Of a stretch of 64,000 nt of DNA, positions 30,979-39,298 are shown in pieces. Location: positions 1 to 64,000 of the forward strand of contig NZ_VRTS01000011.1 in the NCBI RefSeq assembly GCF_008017755.1, given 5' to 3'. The position numbers and the translations under genes were made by a program. The DNA is from Alkalisalibacterium limincola. Lineage in GTDB: Bacteria > Pseudomonadota > Gammaproteobacteria > Xanthomonadales > Xanthomonadaceae. Each line of letters begins with the position of its first letter. Position 1 is the first letter of the stretch. The notes beneath the pieces were generated by a model, which was given only the letters and a program-made list of their open reading frames with translations, was not told where the DNA came from and ran no database searches.

Positions 30979-31602
30979 TCAGAAGTTCTGCAAACCCTCG
31001 ACCAGGCCGAGTTCCACGGCCCGGCGACGCAGGTCGATGTCGTTGCGGGCATCGAGTTTCTGCATCAGGTTGGAGCGGTGGAAGTACAGCGTCTTGTCGC
31101 TGATGCCCAGTTGCCCCGCCGCGGCCTTGGCCGGCGTGCCGGTGGCCAGCAACTCCAGCACCTCGCGCTCGCGGGCGGAAAGCGGGGGGGCGCGGTGACG
31201 CTGGCGGGCGACCCGGATGTCGCTGGACACGAACACGCTGCCCCCGAGCACGGCGCGGATGCCCGGGATGAGCTCGTTCGCGGCCGCGGCCTTGGTGATG
31301 TAGCCGTGCACCCCGCACTCCATCGCCTTGCTCACGATGCCGGGGTTGTCGTGCATGCTCAGCACCAGCAGGCGTGCCTCCGGCAGTTCCGTGTGCAGCT
31401 TCGGGATCAGCGCGAAGCCGCCGCCTTCGGGCAGGTTGAGGTCGACCACGACCAGGTGCGGCTGCAGCCCGGCGACCAGCCGGAGCGCCTCGGAGGGGCG
31501 CTCGCACTCCCCCACGACGTCGAGGTCCGCCTCGCGGCTGATGAGCAGCTTGAAGCCCTCGCGCACGATGGCGTGGTCGTCGACGAGTACGATCCTGATC
31601 AT
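30979..31602 (-). CDS. NarL/FixJ-family response regulator
   Basis: DNA-binding two-component regulator of 207 residues. The receiver domain starts MIRIVLVDDHAIVREG and has the phospho-acceptor Asp54 in VVVDLNLPEGGG, the switch Ser (LSMHD) and the conserved Lys in ITKAAA. A LuxR-type helix-turn-helix occupies about residues 138-200 (LSAREREVLELLATGTPAKA, GISDKTLYFHRSNLMQKL). The start at 31602 is the first ATG giving a complete receiver; the very long upstream reading is a shadow of priA and the kinase. It is divergent from the histidine kinase gene 84 bases away, the likely cognate sensor. Target genes unknown. Confidence 0.9.
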   Translation of the reverse strand: MIRIVLVDDHAIVREGFKLLISREADLDVVGECERPSEALRLVAGLQPHLVVVDLNLPEGGGFALIPKLHTELPEARLLVLSMHDNPGIVSKAMECGVHGYITKAAAANELIPGIRAVLGGSVFVSSDIRVARQRHRAPPLSAREREVLELLATGTPAKAAAGQLGISDKTLYFHRSNLMQKLDARNDIDLRRRAVELGLVEGLQNF

Positions 31603-31686
31603 TGCCGCAAGGGTGCCACCGACGCGCATCCGGCGTTCAAGAAAATTTCTTGGTCGAGTCCGCCGGCCACGCGATAGGCTGCGGCG

Positions 31687-33282
31687 ATGACCTCCCTGCT
31701 GACACGCCAGCTTCCCCTGCTGCTGCTGACCGCGGCGGTGTACTACCTGGCGGCGGAACCCTCCCACCTGCACTGGTACCTGCCCAGCGGCCTGCTGTTC
31801 GCGGCCTTGTGGTTGCTGCCGCCGCGCTACCGCGCGGCACTGGTCCTGGGCGGGATCGCCGCACGCACGCTGCGCGGCCATCTGGCGGGCGGCTGGGAAA
31901 GCGTCCCGGAGTTCGTTCTGGGCAACGTGCCACAACCGCTGATCTGCCTGATGGGCGTGCTGCTGCTGCTGCACTGGCGGGTGGCCCCGCAGATGCTGGG
32001 CACCTTGCAGGGAATGGCCCGCCTGCTCGTGGTGGCGGTGGCGACGGCCGCGCTCATCACGGCCGGGAACATCGCCTTCATGCTCGTGCACCCGGTCTGG
32101 TCGCCGTCCCTGGAGTACGCGATGACCGTGACGCTGGGCGACTTCCTCGGCATCCTCCTCGTTGCGCCGCTGGCCGCCTGGCTGGTGTCCCCGGACAACC
32201 GGAGCGGCTCGGCGCGCATTCCAGCCGAAGTGCTTGTCTGGATCGTGCCGGTGGTGATCACCTTCGTGCTGCTGGCGCGCTGGCAGGACGGCACCGCGGT
32301 CGGCGAGATGTTGCGCTTGCTGCTGCTGGGTGCCCTGGTGCTCAGCGCGATGCGCCATGGATGGCGCGGGGCCGCGCTTTCGGCGGCCATGGTCAGCACC
32401 GCCGTGGCGCTGGAGCGACCGCTGGATGCTTGGACCGACAACACCGTCTGGATGCAGTTGTTCGTCGCGGTGGCCGGCAGCATGGCGCTGTTGCTGGGCG
32501 CTTCGGTGGACAGCCTGCGCCGCCACGCGCGTGAGCTCGAGGACAGGCAGGTGGCCCTGCAGCGTGCGCATGGCAAGCAGCAGGAGCTGGTGCGCGAGGT
32601 GCGCCTGGCCTCGGAACGCAACCTGCGCGCGGAAGAACGCGCCCGACGCGAAGTGGCCCACGAGTTGCACGACGAGGTCGGTCAGACGCTGACCGCGCTG
32701 CAGACCCACGTGAAACTGATCGAACCGGTGTTCGCCCAGGTCGACCGCATTGACATGGCCAGGCGCATCGCGGACCTGACCGTGGCGATGCGGCGCTCGC
32801 TGGGCGGGCTGTTGGAGACGCTGCAGCCGGTCGCCCTGGACGAGCTGGGCCTGTACGGCGCGATCGACAGCGGTCCGATCCGCGCGATGATGGAGGATGC
32901 CGGCGTCGACTTCGAGCTGCAGCTGCAAGGCGAGGCCCGCCTGATCGGGCAGCTCGACGAACTGGTGCGCACCGCGGTCTATCGGGTCGTTCAGGAGGCG
33001 ACGACGAATGTCGTGCGCCATGCGCGTGCCAGCCGTTGCCTGGTCCGCCTGCGCCTGGGGCGCCGCGACGAGCAGCTGTGGCTGTTCCTGGACATCCGCG
33101 ACGACGGGCGCGGCTTCCCCGCGCCGCTGCGGCGCGGCCTCGGCCTGCAGGGCATGCAGGATCGCTATCGCGCGCTCGGCGGCGTCCTGCTCATCGCCAG
33201 CTCCAGCGCCGGCATGCGGCTGCACGGCCTGTTGCGGCAGCCGCTGGGCGAGGAGCCGGCCCTGGAGGGCCTGCCCGACTGA
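31687..33282 (+). CDS. Membrane histidine kinase, MASE1-like sensor with HisKA_3 core
   Basis: Sensor kinase of 531 residues. About 275 residues of hydrophobic N-terminus form several membrane helices of the MASE1 type (FVLGNVPQPLICLMG, TLGDFLGILLVAPLAAWL), so sensing is probably within the membrane. A coiled-coil linker leads to HisKA_3 (REVAHELHDEVGQTLTAL, phospho-His expected at His328). The ATPase domain follows with the N-box (VVQEATTNVVRHA) and DIRDDGRGF, GLGLQGMQDR. The architecture resembles UhpB/NarX-class kinases that partner NarL-type regulators, and such a regulator is divergent next door. The stop lies one base from the convergent priA stop. Signal unknown. Confidence 0.88.
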   Translation: MTSLLTRQLPLLLLTAAVYYLAAEPSHLHWYLPSGLLFAALWLLPPRYRAALVLGGIAARTLRGHLAGGWESVPEFVLGNVPQPLICLMGVLLLLHWRVAPQMLGTLQGMARLLVVAVATAALITAGNIAFMLVHPVWSPSLEYAMTVTLGDFLGILLVAPLAAWLVSPDNRSGSARIPAEVLVWIVPVVITFVLLARWQDGTAVGEMLRLLLLGALVLSAMRHGWRGAALSAAMVSTAVALERPLDAWTDNTVWMQLFVAVAGSMALLLGASVDSLRRHARELEDRQVALQRAHGKQQELVREVRLASERNLRAEERARREVAHELHDEVGQTLTALQTHVKLIEPVFAQVDRIDMARRIADLTVAMRRSLGGLLETLQPVALDELGLYGAIDSGPIRAMMEDAGVDFELQLQGEARLIGQLDELVRTAVYRVVQEATTNVVRHARASRCLVRLRLGRRDEQLWLFLDIRDDGRGFPAPLRRGLGLQGMQDRYRALGGVLLIASSSAGMRLHGLLRQPLGEEPALEGLPD

Positions 33283-33283
33283 C

Positions 33284-35509
33284 TCAGTACAGGTCGACCG
33301 GATCCACGTCGATGGACCATCGCACCTTGCGCGACTGGGGCAGGTCGTACAGACGCGGGACGGCCTCGGCCAGGCAGGCCTGCAATGCCGGGCGCGAGGG
33401 GCTGGACACGAGCAGTTGTGCGCGCACGCGGCCGGCCCGTCGCGGCATCGGGGCGGGCAGTGGCCCGAGGATGCCGATGCGCTGTCCGCCCGGTCGCCCG
33501 GCAGCATCCCGGGCCGGCCCTTCCAGGCAGGTCCGCGCAGCATTGAGGAAGCCCTGCAGTGCGGCTTCCTGGGCCGCATCGGCGCGCAGCAGCGCCAGGT
33601 GGGCGAACGGGGGGAACCCGGCGAGCTCGCGCTCTTCCAGCGCAAGGCGGGCGAAGGCGGGGTAGCCACCCTGCAACAGGGTGGCCAGCAGCGGGTGTTC
33701 GGGGTGGTGGGTCTGCAGCAGCACCTCGCCGGGCACCTCCGCCCGACCCGCGCGGCCGGACACCTGGATGAGCAACTGCGCGAGGCGTTCGGGGGCCCGG
33801 AAGTCCGCGCTGAAGAGTCCTTCGTCGATGCCCACCACGCACACCAGGCTAAGCCGCGCCAGATCGTGGCCCTTGGCCAGCATCTGGGTGCCGACGAGGA
33901 TGCCTGCGCCATCGCCGAGCTTTTGCAGTTGCCGGGACAGGCCGTCGCGCTGGCGGGTCGACTCGCGGTCCACGCGCACCAGGTTCGCTTCGGGAAAGCG
34001 CTCGGCCAGGGCGTCCTCGATGCGTTCGGTGCCGGCCCCCTGCGGCTGCAGGCCCAGGCTGCCACAGTCCGGGCAGGCCGTCGGTGGGCGGCGGCGGGCG
34101 CCGCAGTGGTGGCAGATCAGCTGCCGGCCGCGACCGTGCACGGTCATGCGCGCATCGCAGCGGGGACACTCCGCGCTCCAGCCGCAGTCGTGGCACAGCA
34201 GGACCGGGGCGTACCCGCGGCGGTTGCGGAACACCAGGGCCTGTTCGCCACGCGCCAGGCACGCAGCGATCGCATCGAGCATGTCACCCGACAGCCCGGA
34301 TTCCAGCCGGCGCTTGCGTACATCCAGCACGCGCACCGGCGGCGCCCTGCCGGCGCCCGCGCGCTGGCTCAGCCCGAGGTGCCGGTACAGGCCCCGACCG
34401 GCCTGGGCCAGCGATTCCAGCGACGGCGTGGCGCTGCCCAGCACCACCGGTACGGACAATGCACGGGCCCGCACCAGGGCGAGGTCGCGCGCCGAGTAGC
34501 GCACGCCGTCCTGCTGCTTGTACGACGCGTCGTGTTCCTCGTCGACCACGATCAGGCCGGGCCGCGGCAGTGGCGAGAAGATGGCCGAGCGGGTGCCGAC
34601 GACGACCTGCGCCTCGCCACGCGCCATCGCCGTCCAGGTCCGGGCGCGCTCGCCGTCGGCCAGGTTGGAGTGCAGCGCGTGCACGCGGATCCCCAGCCCG
34701 CGTTCGAAGCGTTGCAGCGTCTGCGGCGTCAGCCCGATCTCGGGCACCAGCACCAGGGCCTGGCGACCCTGCGCCAGGCAGGCGCGGATCGCATCGAGGT
34801 AGACCTCGGTCTTGCCACTGCCGGTGACGCCCTCCAGCAGCACCGGGTGGAAGCGGCCCAGGCCCTCGACGATGGCCTGGGCGGCCGTCGCCTGTTCGCC
34901 ATTGAGGGTCACGCCGCCGGGCTCGAGCGGCATCGCAGGCACCGCCTGCAGGGCCTGGCGAACGACTAGCCCGCGCTGTTGCAGGCTGCGCATCGCCTCA
35001 CGCCAGGGCGTCGCCTCCAACTCGAGCGTGTCCTCGGCGATCGCACCGGCTTGCAAGCGCTCGGCCAGCTGCCGCGGGCGTGCGCCGCGTCGCAGCCGTT
35101 CCAGCCCGGTCGCGCCAGCTTCGCTGAGCGCCCAGGCGAAGCGCCCGGTGTCGGGCAGCGGCGCACCCTGGCGCAGGTCGGCGGGCAGGGCGGTCGCCAG
35201 GACCTCGCCCAGGGGCGCATGGTAGTAGCCCGACACCCAGCGCAGCGTCGCCAGCAGCTCCTCCGGCAGCAGTGGCTTGGCGTCGATGCGCTCGAGCACG
35301 GGCTTGAGGGATTCCGAAGGCACCCCGCCGGACACCGCGACCGCTTCGACCAGGCCGACGAGCTCGCGACGACCGAAGCCGACCCGCACGCGGCAGCCCA
35401 CCCAGCCCTCGTCGACCTCGAGCCCGGGGGGAGGCAGGTAGTCGAACACGCGCGGCAGCGGCACGGGCAAGGCAACGCGCAGGCAGCGCGCAGGCGGATT
35501 CACGAGCAT
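33284..35509 (-). CDS. priA: Primosomal protein N' (PriA helicase)
   Basis: Replication restart helicase that reloads the replisome at stalled forks. The 741 residues include a DNA-binding N-terminal domain (RVALPVPLPRVFDYLPP), Walker A GVTGSGKTEVYLDAI, DEAH-box-like DEEHD, and the zinc-binding cysteine cluster CHDCGWSAECPRCD with CHHCG and CPDCG. Conserved helicase motifs VGTQMLAKGHD and IQVSGRAGR follow. Length is normal and the frame intact. The upstream intergenic region carries DnaA boxes, so replication-linked control of this gene is possible. Confidence 0.95.
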   Translation of the reverse strand: MLVNPPARCLRVALPVPLPRVFDYLPPPGLEVDEGWVGCRVRVGFGRRELVGLVEAVAVSGGVPSESLKPVLERIDAKPLLPEELLATLRWVSGYYHAPLGEVLATALPADLRQGAPLPDTGRFAWALSEAGATGLERLRRGARPRQLAERLQAGAIAEDTLELEATPWREAMRSLQQRGLVVRQALQAVPAMPLEPGGVTLNGEQATAAQAIVEGLGRFHPVLLEGVTGSGKTEVYLDAIRACLAQGRQALVLVPEIGLTPQTLQRFERGLGIRVHALHSNLADGERARTWTAMARGEAQVVVGTRSAIFSPLPRPGLIVVDEEHDASYKQQDGVRYSARDLALVRARALSVPVVLGSATPSLESLAQAGRGLYRHLGLSQRAGAGRAPPVRVLDVRKRRLESGLSGDMLDAIAACLARGEQALVFRNRRGYAPVLLCHDCGWSAECPRCDARMTVHGRGRQLICHHCGARRRPPTACPDCGSLGLQPQGAGTERIEDALAERFPEANLVRVDRESTRQRDGLSRQLQKLGDGAGILVGTQMLAKGHDLARLSLVCVVGIDEGLFSADFRAPERLAQLLIQVSGRAGRAEVPGEVLLQTHHPEHPLLATLLQGGYPAFARLALEERELAGFPPFAHLALLRADAAQEAALQGFLNAARTCLEGPARDAAGRPGGQRIGILGPLPAPMPRRAGRVRAQLLVSSPSRPALQACLAEAVPRLYDLPQSRKVRWSIDVDPVDLY

Positions 35510-35629
35510 GCCGCGGAGTCTAGCAGCGGCTTTGCCCGCCGGTTCCGGTGAAGCCTTCGCTTACGGCCGGTTACTGGAATCCTCCTCACGAACCAGCGGC
35601 AAAGTGATGAAAGCCAAGAGGAATCGGCC

Positions 35630-35652
35630 TTATCCACACAGCCTGTGGATAA
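35630..35652. promoter_or_regulatory. Inverted pair of perfect DnaA boxes
   Basis: TTATCCACA (35630-35638) and its reverse complement TGTGGATAA (35644-35652), separated by five bases. Both match the strict consensus for DnaA binding. Such a pair can regulate a neighbouring promoter or titrate DnaA. Position favours control of priA or of the downstream gene. Confidence 0.75.
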
Positions 35653-35704
35653 GTCTGTGGAAGGGCACCGGGCAAAGTGCGTGAAGGGTTGTTAAACCGT
35701 GGCA

Positions 35705-35726
35705 GTCGCCGGGTTGGCGACTTTTT
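35705..35726 (+). terminator. Orphan intrinsic terminator upstream of the sigma-like gene
   Basis: GTCGCC, loop GGGTT, GGCGAC, then TTTTT. GTTAAA (35691-35696) and TTTAAC (35724-35729) flank it and could extend pairing. There is no plus-strand gene before it back to the HK gene, so it may end an unannotated small RNA from 35510-35704 or act as an attenuator for the next gene. Confidence 0.6.
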
Positions 35727-35966
35727 AACCATCTCGTCATATATCTTCGTAATCAATGGGTTGCGGGTGTCATGCGGGCGTCATGCAGCGCGGGAGGGCT
35801 GTGACGACCGCGTCAACACGTGACTTCGACGGCTTGTGTACAAGTGATCTGCGCCAAGACCCTTGCAGGACGCACGAGAGCAGATCCGCAGCGCTTGTCA
35901 AGCATTGATTTCGACGTTGGGGGGTGCCCCAAACCCCGCTAGAATCAGTCCAGCCAGAGCCTGCCG

Positions 35967-36806
35967 ATGCCCATAGCCACGACCGACGCTTCCCCTGCTT
36001 CCCCCGCTGCCCTCGACGCCTTCCTCAAGGGTGTCGAGCGGCGTGCCTGGGTGCTGGCCCACGCCCAGTGCGGCGACGCGCGGGCGGCCGAGCTGGCCCT
36101 CGCGGTGACGCTGATGCGCTTCCGCCATGGTGCCGGGGACCTGCCCATGGCGCACTGGCCGCTCAGGTTCTGGGCGCTGTTGCTGGCGCGGCCGGAAATG
36201 CGCCAGGCGGGCGGCCCGGAAGTGCCGGAGGCGCTGCGCGGGCTGTCCGGGGGGCCGCGTGCGATCCTGTTGCTGCGCCTCGTCGCCGGCTTGGAGGAGG
36301 ACGCCATCGCCGAGGTGCTGGGCGTGTCGCGGGCGGCGGTGCGCATGTCGCTGGTGCGGGCGATGAAGTCGCTGCCGACGCCTGCCGAGCAGACGCTCGC
36401 CGGGCTGCACGAAGCCCTCAGGAAGCGCGTGCGCGAGCTGCCGGCGGACCGGGTCGAGCGGCTGGCGGCGTTGCGGCGCGTCTCGACCAGTGGCGCTTCG
36501 GCCGGGCTGGGGCTGCCGCGGTCGCGACCGCGATGGCTCATGCTTGGGTTATGGCTGGCGTTGGCGGCAGTGCTTGCCGCCTTCGTCGCGACCTTCTTCC
36601 TGCCCCCGCGCGAACCGCCGCTGGCGCCCGGGGAGCAGCGCGAGTTGCCGCTGGCGCTGCCGACCACCCTATCCCCGGAGTCGGCCGCGCTGGCCAGTCC
36701 CGATTTCGACGCCGTCCTGGAGGCCGATCCGGATGAGGTGCTCGACGACCTCCTGTTCTACTCATGGTTGGCCGGACAGGCGCAGGAGGACGGAAATGGC
36801 GACTGA
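35967..36806 (+). CDS. Membrane-tethered sigma-70-like protein
   Basis: A 279-residue protein whose N-terminal part looks like a divergent ECF sigma factor. A region 2-like stretch (about 15-78, including RRAWVLAHAQCGD and HWPLRFWALLLARPEM) is followed by a region 4-like helix-turn-helix (about 93-136, LRLVAGLEEDAIAEVLGVSR, then AVRMSLVRAMKSL). One membrane helix follows at about 190-212 (LMLGLWLALAAVLAAFVATF), then an acidic tail. A sigma-like module fused to its own membrane anchor suggests either regulated release or a non-sigma DNA-binding role. It overlaps the DUF3106 gene by 11 bases. Whether it binds polymerase is unknown; region 2 is weak, which lowers confidence in a true sigma activity. 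Confidence 0.75.
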   Translation: MPIATTDASPASPAALDAFLKGVERRAWVLAHAQCGDARAAELALAVTLMRFRHGAGDLPMAHWPLRFWALLLARPEMRQAGGPEVPEALRGLSGGPRAILLLRLVAGLEEDAIAEVLGVSRAAVRMSLVRAMKSLPTPAEQTLAGLHEALRKRVRELPADRVERLAALRRVSTSGASAGLGLPRSRPRWLMLGLWLALAAVLAAFVATFFLPPREPPLAPGEQRELPLALPTTLSPESAALASPDFDAVLEADPDEVLDDLLFYSWLAGQAQEDGNGD

Positions 36807-37482
36807 GCGCCGGGGTCGGGGTGCCTTCGTAGCCGCTGTCCTCGGCATGGCCCTGGCGACCGCCGGGGCGTTCGTGCACGCGGCGGACGCATCTCGCCCG
36901 CAGCCGGAGCTGGCGGAGCTGCTGGCCCCCTGGGCCGGCCAGTGGTCGCACCTCGACCTGGCCACCCGCGCCCGGCTGGAGGCCAACGCCCGGCGCTGGC
37001 TGGCGCTGGATCCACCCGAGCGCGCCGCACTGATGCTGCGCCTGGCCGAGCTGGAATCGATGCCACCGGCGCAGCGCGCGGCAAAGCGCGCCACCCGGCA
37101 GGCCTGGGCGACGCTTTCGGATGCCGACCGCGACGCCATCCGGGGGGGCGGCACAGCGCTACGGCGACGCCAGCGAAGAACAACGCGCGCGGTGGCGCGA
37201 AGCATTCGACGCGCAGGATCTGGGAGCGCAGCGAAGCTGGGCGCTCGGGCCCGAGCGCGCCGGTTGGCTGCAGTCGGTGCGGCCGCTGTTCGCGTTCGTG
37301 CCGGTGGAGGAGCGCGAGGCCAGCCTTGCCCTGCTGGCATCGCTCGAGCCGTCCGCGCGAGAAGACCTGCGCCGGCTGGTGCCACGACTGCGCCGGCGGA
37401 GCGCGAAAGCTTCCGGCGTCGCCTGCTAGACACGCCGCCGGCCCAACGCGCGGCCGTGATCCGGCAGCGGCTGGAGGGCTAG
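36796..37482 (+). CDS. DUF3106 family exported protein (two compensating frameshifts)
   Basis: A 228-residue protein with a signal peptide or N-terminal anchor (GAFVAAVLGMALATAGAFVHA) and the Arg/Leu/Ala-rich repeats of DUF3106 (ATRARLEANARRWLALDP, PPERAALMLRLAELESMPP). The frame shifts at a seven-G run near 37142-37148 (one extra G) and returns near 37394 (one base lost). Between the two the other frame gives RWREAFDAQDLGAQRSWA, continuous with the family pattern. The two changes leave the length unchanged. It overlaps the sigma-like gene, so they are surely co-transcribed. Function not known; in the family it may act as a periplasmic partner of that regulator, which is inference. Confidence 0.75.
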   Translation: MATERRGRGAFVAAVLGMALATAGAFVHAADASRPQPELAELLAPWAGQWSHLDLATRARLEANARRWLALDPPERAALMLRLAELESMPPAQRAAKRATRQAWATLSDADRDAIRGGGTALRRRQRRTTRAVARSIRRAGSGSAAKLGARARARRLAAVGAAAVRVRAGGGARGQPCPAGIARAVRARRPAPAGATTAPAERESFRRRLLDTPPAQRAAVIRQRLEG

Positions 37483-37486
37483 CCGC

Positions 37487-37807
37487 TCAGCCCGGGTAGC
37501 GGGCGTGTGGCGCGAGGATCCGGCGCTCGGCGCGGAACCTGTCGCCAAAACGGTCGATGCCGTCCTGGCGCAAGCGCGGTGCATGCCGGGCCAGGTATTC
37601 CTCGAGTGCGGCCTGGTCGCGCATCAGGTACTTCACGCACCAGCAACGCTGCCCCGCCGGGGCGGTCGGTTCCAGCACCTCGAACACGGTGGCGCCAAGC
37701 ACGCCCGGCAGTGCGGTGATCTCGCGTACATGGGCGTCGAGCCAGGCGAGCCAGGTCTCGGCTATCGCCCGGTCGACCCACAGATTGACTTCATAGACCC
37801 TGCTCAT
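37487..37807 (-). CDS. DUF4286 family protein
   Basis: A small 106-residue soluble protein starting MSRVYEVNLWVDRAIAETW, the typical DUF4286 opening, with GVLGATVFEVLE and CVKYLMRDQAALEEYLARH further on. The fold expected is a dimeric alpha-beta barrel-like domain, but no activity has been assigned. The start at 37807 is divergent from the MATE gene 55 bases away. It is convergent with DUF3106, with four bases between their stops. Confidence 0.8.
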   Translation of the reverse strand: MSRVYEVNLWVDRAIAETWLAWLDAHVREITALPGVLGATVFEVLEPTAPAGQRCWCVKYLMRDQAALEEYLARHAPRLRQDGIDRFGDRFRAERRILAPHARYPG

Positions 37808-37862
37808 TCGCAGGCTAAGATAGCCGCCCGGCGAGCAGCCGCGCCAGTGCACCGCCTTTGCG

Positions 37863-39233
37863 ATGAGCCGATCCCAGACCCGACCCGAACGACTGCGCCG
37901 CGAAATGCGCGTCACCGGCGTGCTGGCGTTTCCGGTCGTCGCCGGCCTGCTCTCGGCAATGGGCATGAACGTCGTGGATGCGGTGATCGCCGGTCGACAT
38001 GGCCCGTTGACGCTGGCATCGGTGGCGATGGGCACCGCGGTGTGGTCGGTCGTGGTGCTTGTGTTGATCGGCGTGCTGATGGCGGTGCCCCCGTTCGTGG
38101 CTCAGCTCAACGGCCGCCAGCGCCGGGCCGAGATCGGTGCGCTGTTCCGCCAGGCGTTGTGGCTGGCGCTGGTACTGGGCCTGGTGCTGATGGTGCTGGT
38201 CCGGCAGGGCGGCCTGCTGCTGGACGTGATGGGCGTGGCCGAGGAGGTCAGGCCCGGTGCGGTGGCCTTCCTGCACGGCATCAGCTGGGGCGCCCCGGCG
38301 CTGGCGATGTTCTTCTGCTTCCGCTACCTCAGCGAAGGGGTGTCGTGGACCGTCCCGACCATGGTCATGGGCGTCGCCGGCCTGCTGGCGCTGCTGCCGA
38401 TCGGCTACGCCCTGGCCTTCGGCCTCTGGGGCGCCCCGGAACTGGGGGCGGCGGGCCTGGGCTACGCGACGGCGATCGTGCTGTGGGGGCAGGCGCTGGG
38501 TTTCGCGGCCTACCTCGCGCGGGCCCGACGCTACGCGGACCTGGGCCTGTTCGAGCGCTTCGATCCGCCGCGCTGGCCGCCGATCCGCGACCTGTTGCGG
38601 GTCGGCCTGCCGATGGGCGTCATGGTGTTCATGGAGGGCAGCCTGTTCGTGGCCACCGCACTGGTGATCGGCCGGCTGGGGACGACCGCGATCGCGGCCC
38701 ACCAGATCGCGCTCAACGTGGCCAGCGTGGCCTTCATGGTGCCGCTGGGCGTGGCGATGGCGACCACGGTGAGGGTCGGGCACGCGGTCGGGGCCGGTGA
38801 CGCGCCGGCGGTGCGCTGGGCGGCCGCCTCGGGGTATTCGATCGCGGTGCTGGCGCAAGTGGTGTCGGCCACGATCATGGTGGCCGGAGGCACCTGGATC
38901 GCCACCCTCTACACCAACGACACCCAGGTCGTGGCGCTGGCCGGGACGCTGCTGCTGTTCGCCGCCGCCTTCCAGCTGGTCGACGGGGTGCAGGCCATGT
39001 CCGCCGGTGCCTTGCGCGGGCTCAAGGACGCGCGCATTCCGATGCTGCTGGCAGGCGTCTCCTACTGGGCAGTCGGCATGCCGGTGGGCGTGTGGCTGAG
39101 CCTGGGCCTGGACTGGGGTGCCCAGGGCATGTGGACCGGCCTGATCGTCGGCCTGAGCGTGGCGGCGGTGCTGTTGAGCGTGCGCTTCGTGAGGCTGGCG
39201 CGGAACCCGCCCGGCATACCAGCGGTCGCATGA
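37863..39233 (+). CDS. MATE family multidrug efflux transporter (NorM-like)
   Basis: Inner-membrane cation/drug antiporter of 456 residues with about twelve hydrophobic helices and the two-fold MATE repeat ([20 protein letters not shown] and [20 protein letters not shown] in equivalent positions). In the family it exports cationic drugs in exchange for Na+ or H+. Length is normal and the frame intact. The start [15 protein letters not shown] is followed directly by the first helix. NorM is the nearest well-known relative; substrate not predictable. Confidence 0.88.
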   Translation: MSRSQTRPERLRREMRVTGVLAFPVVAGLLSAMGMNVVDAVIAGRHGPLTLASVAMGTAVWSVVVLVLIGVLMAVPPFVAQLNGRQRRAEIGALFRQALWLALVLGLVLMVLVRQGGLLLDVMGVAEEVRPGAVAFLHGISWGAPALAMFFCFRYLSEGVSWTVPTMVMGVAGLLALLPIGYALAFGLWGAPELGAAGLGYATAIVLWGQALGFAAYLARARRYADLGLFERFDPPRWPPIRDLLRVGLPMGVMVFMEGSLFVATALVIGRLGTTAIAAHQIALNVASVAFMVPLGVAMATTVRVGHAVGAGDAPAVRWAAASGYSIAVLAQVVSATIMVAGGTWIATLYTNDTQVVALAGTLLLFAAAFQLVDGVQAMSAGALRGLKDARIPMLLAGVSYWAVGMPVGVWLSLGLDWGAQGMWTGLIVGLSVAAVLLSVRFVRLARNPPGIPAVA

Positions 39234-39298
39234 CCAGTGGCTGATGCCCGGGCCGCGGCATCGGGCTATGCTCGAGAGCTATTTTCCAGGAGTCCCCG

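Larger units (their letters stand above)
35510..35966. other. Gene-free region between priA and the sigma-like gene
   Basis: The longest gap in the window, and more AT-rich than its surroundings. It contains an inverted pair of DnaA boxes (35630-35652), an orphan intrinsic terminator on the plus strand (35705-35726), an AT-rich stretch (about 35722-35756) and an imperfect palindrome CTTGT-GT-ACAAG (35833-35844). Promoters for priA and the sigma-like gene must lie here, but no convincing -35/-10 pair was found. No plausible protein-coding ORF was seen. Confidence 0.7.

Noticed and set aside
35510-35966. Chromosomal replication origin
   Set aside because: Only two strict DnaA boxes and no neighbouring dnaA, dnaN, gyrB or rpmH. 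A regulatory or titration role is more likely.
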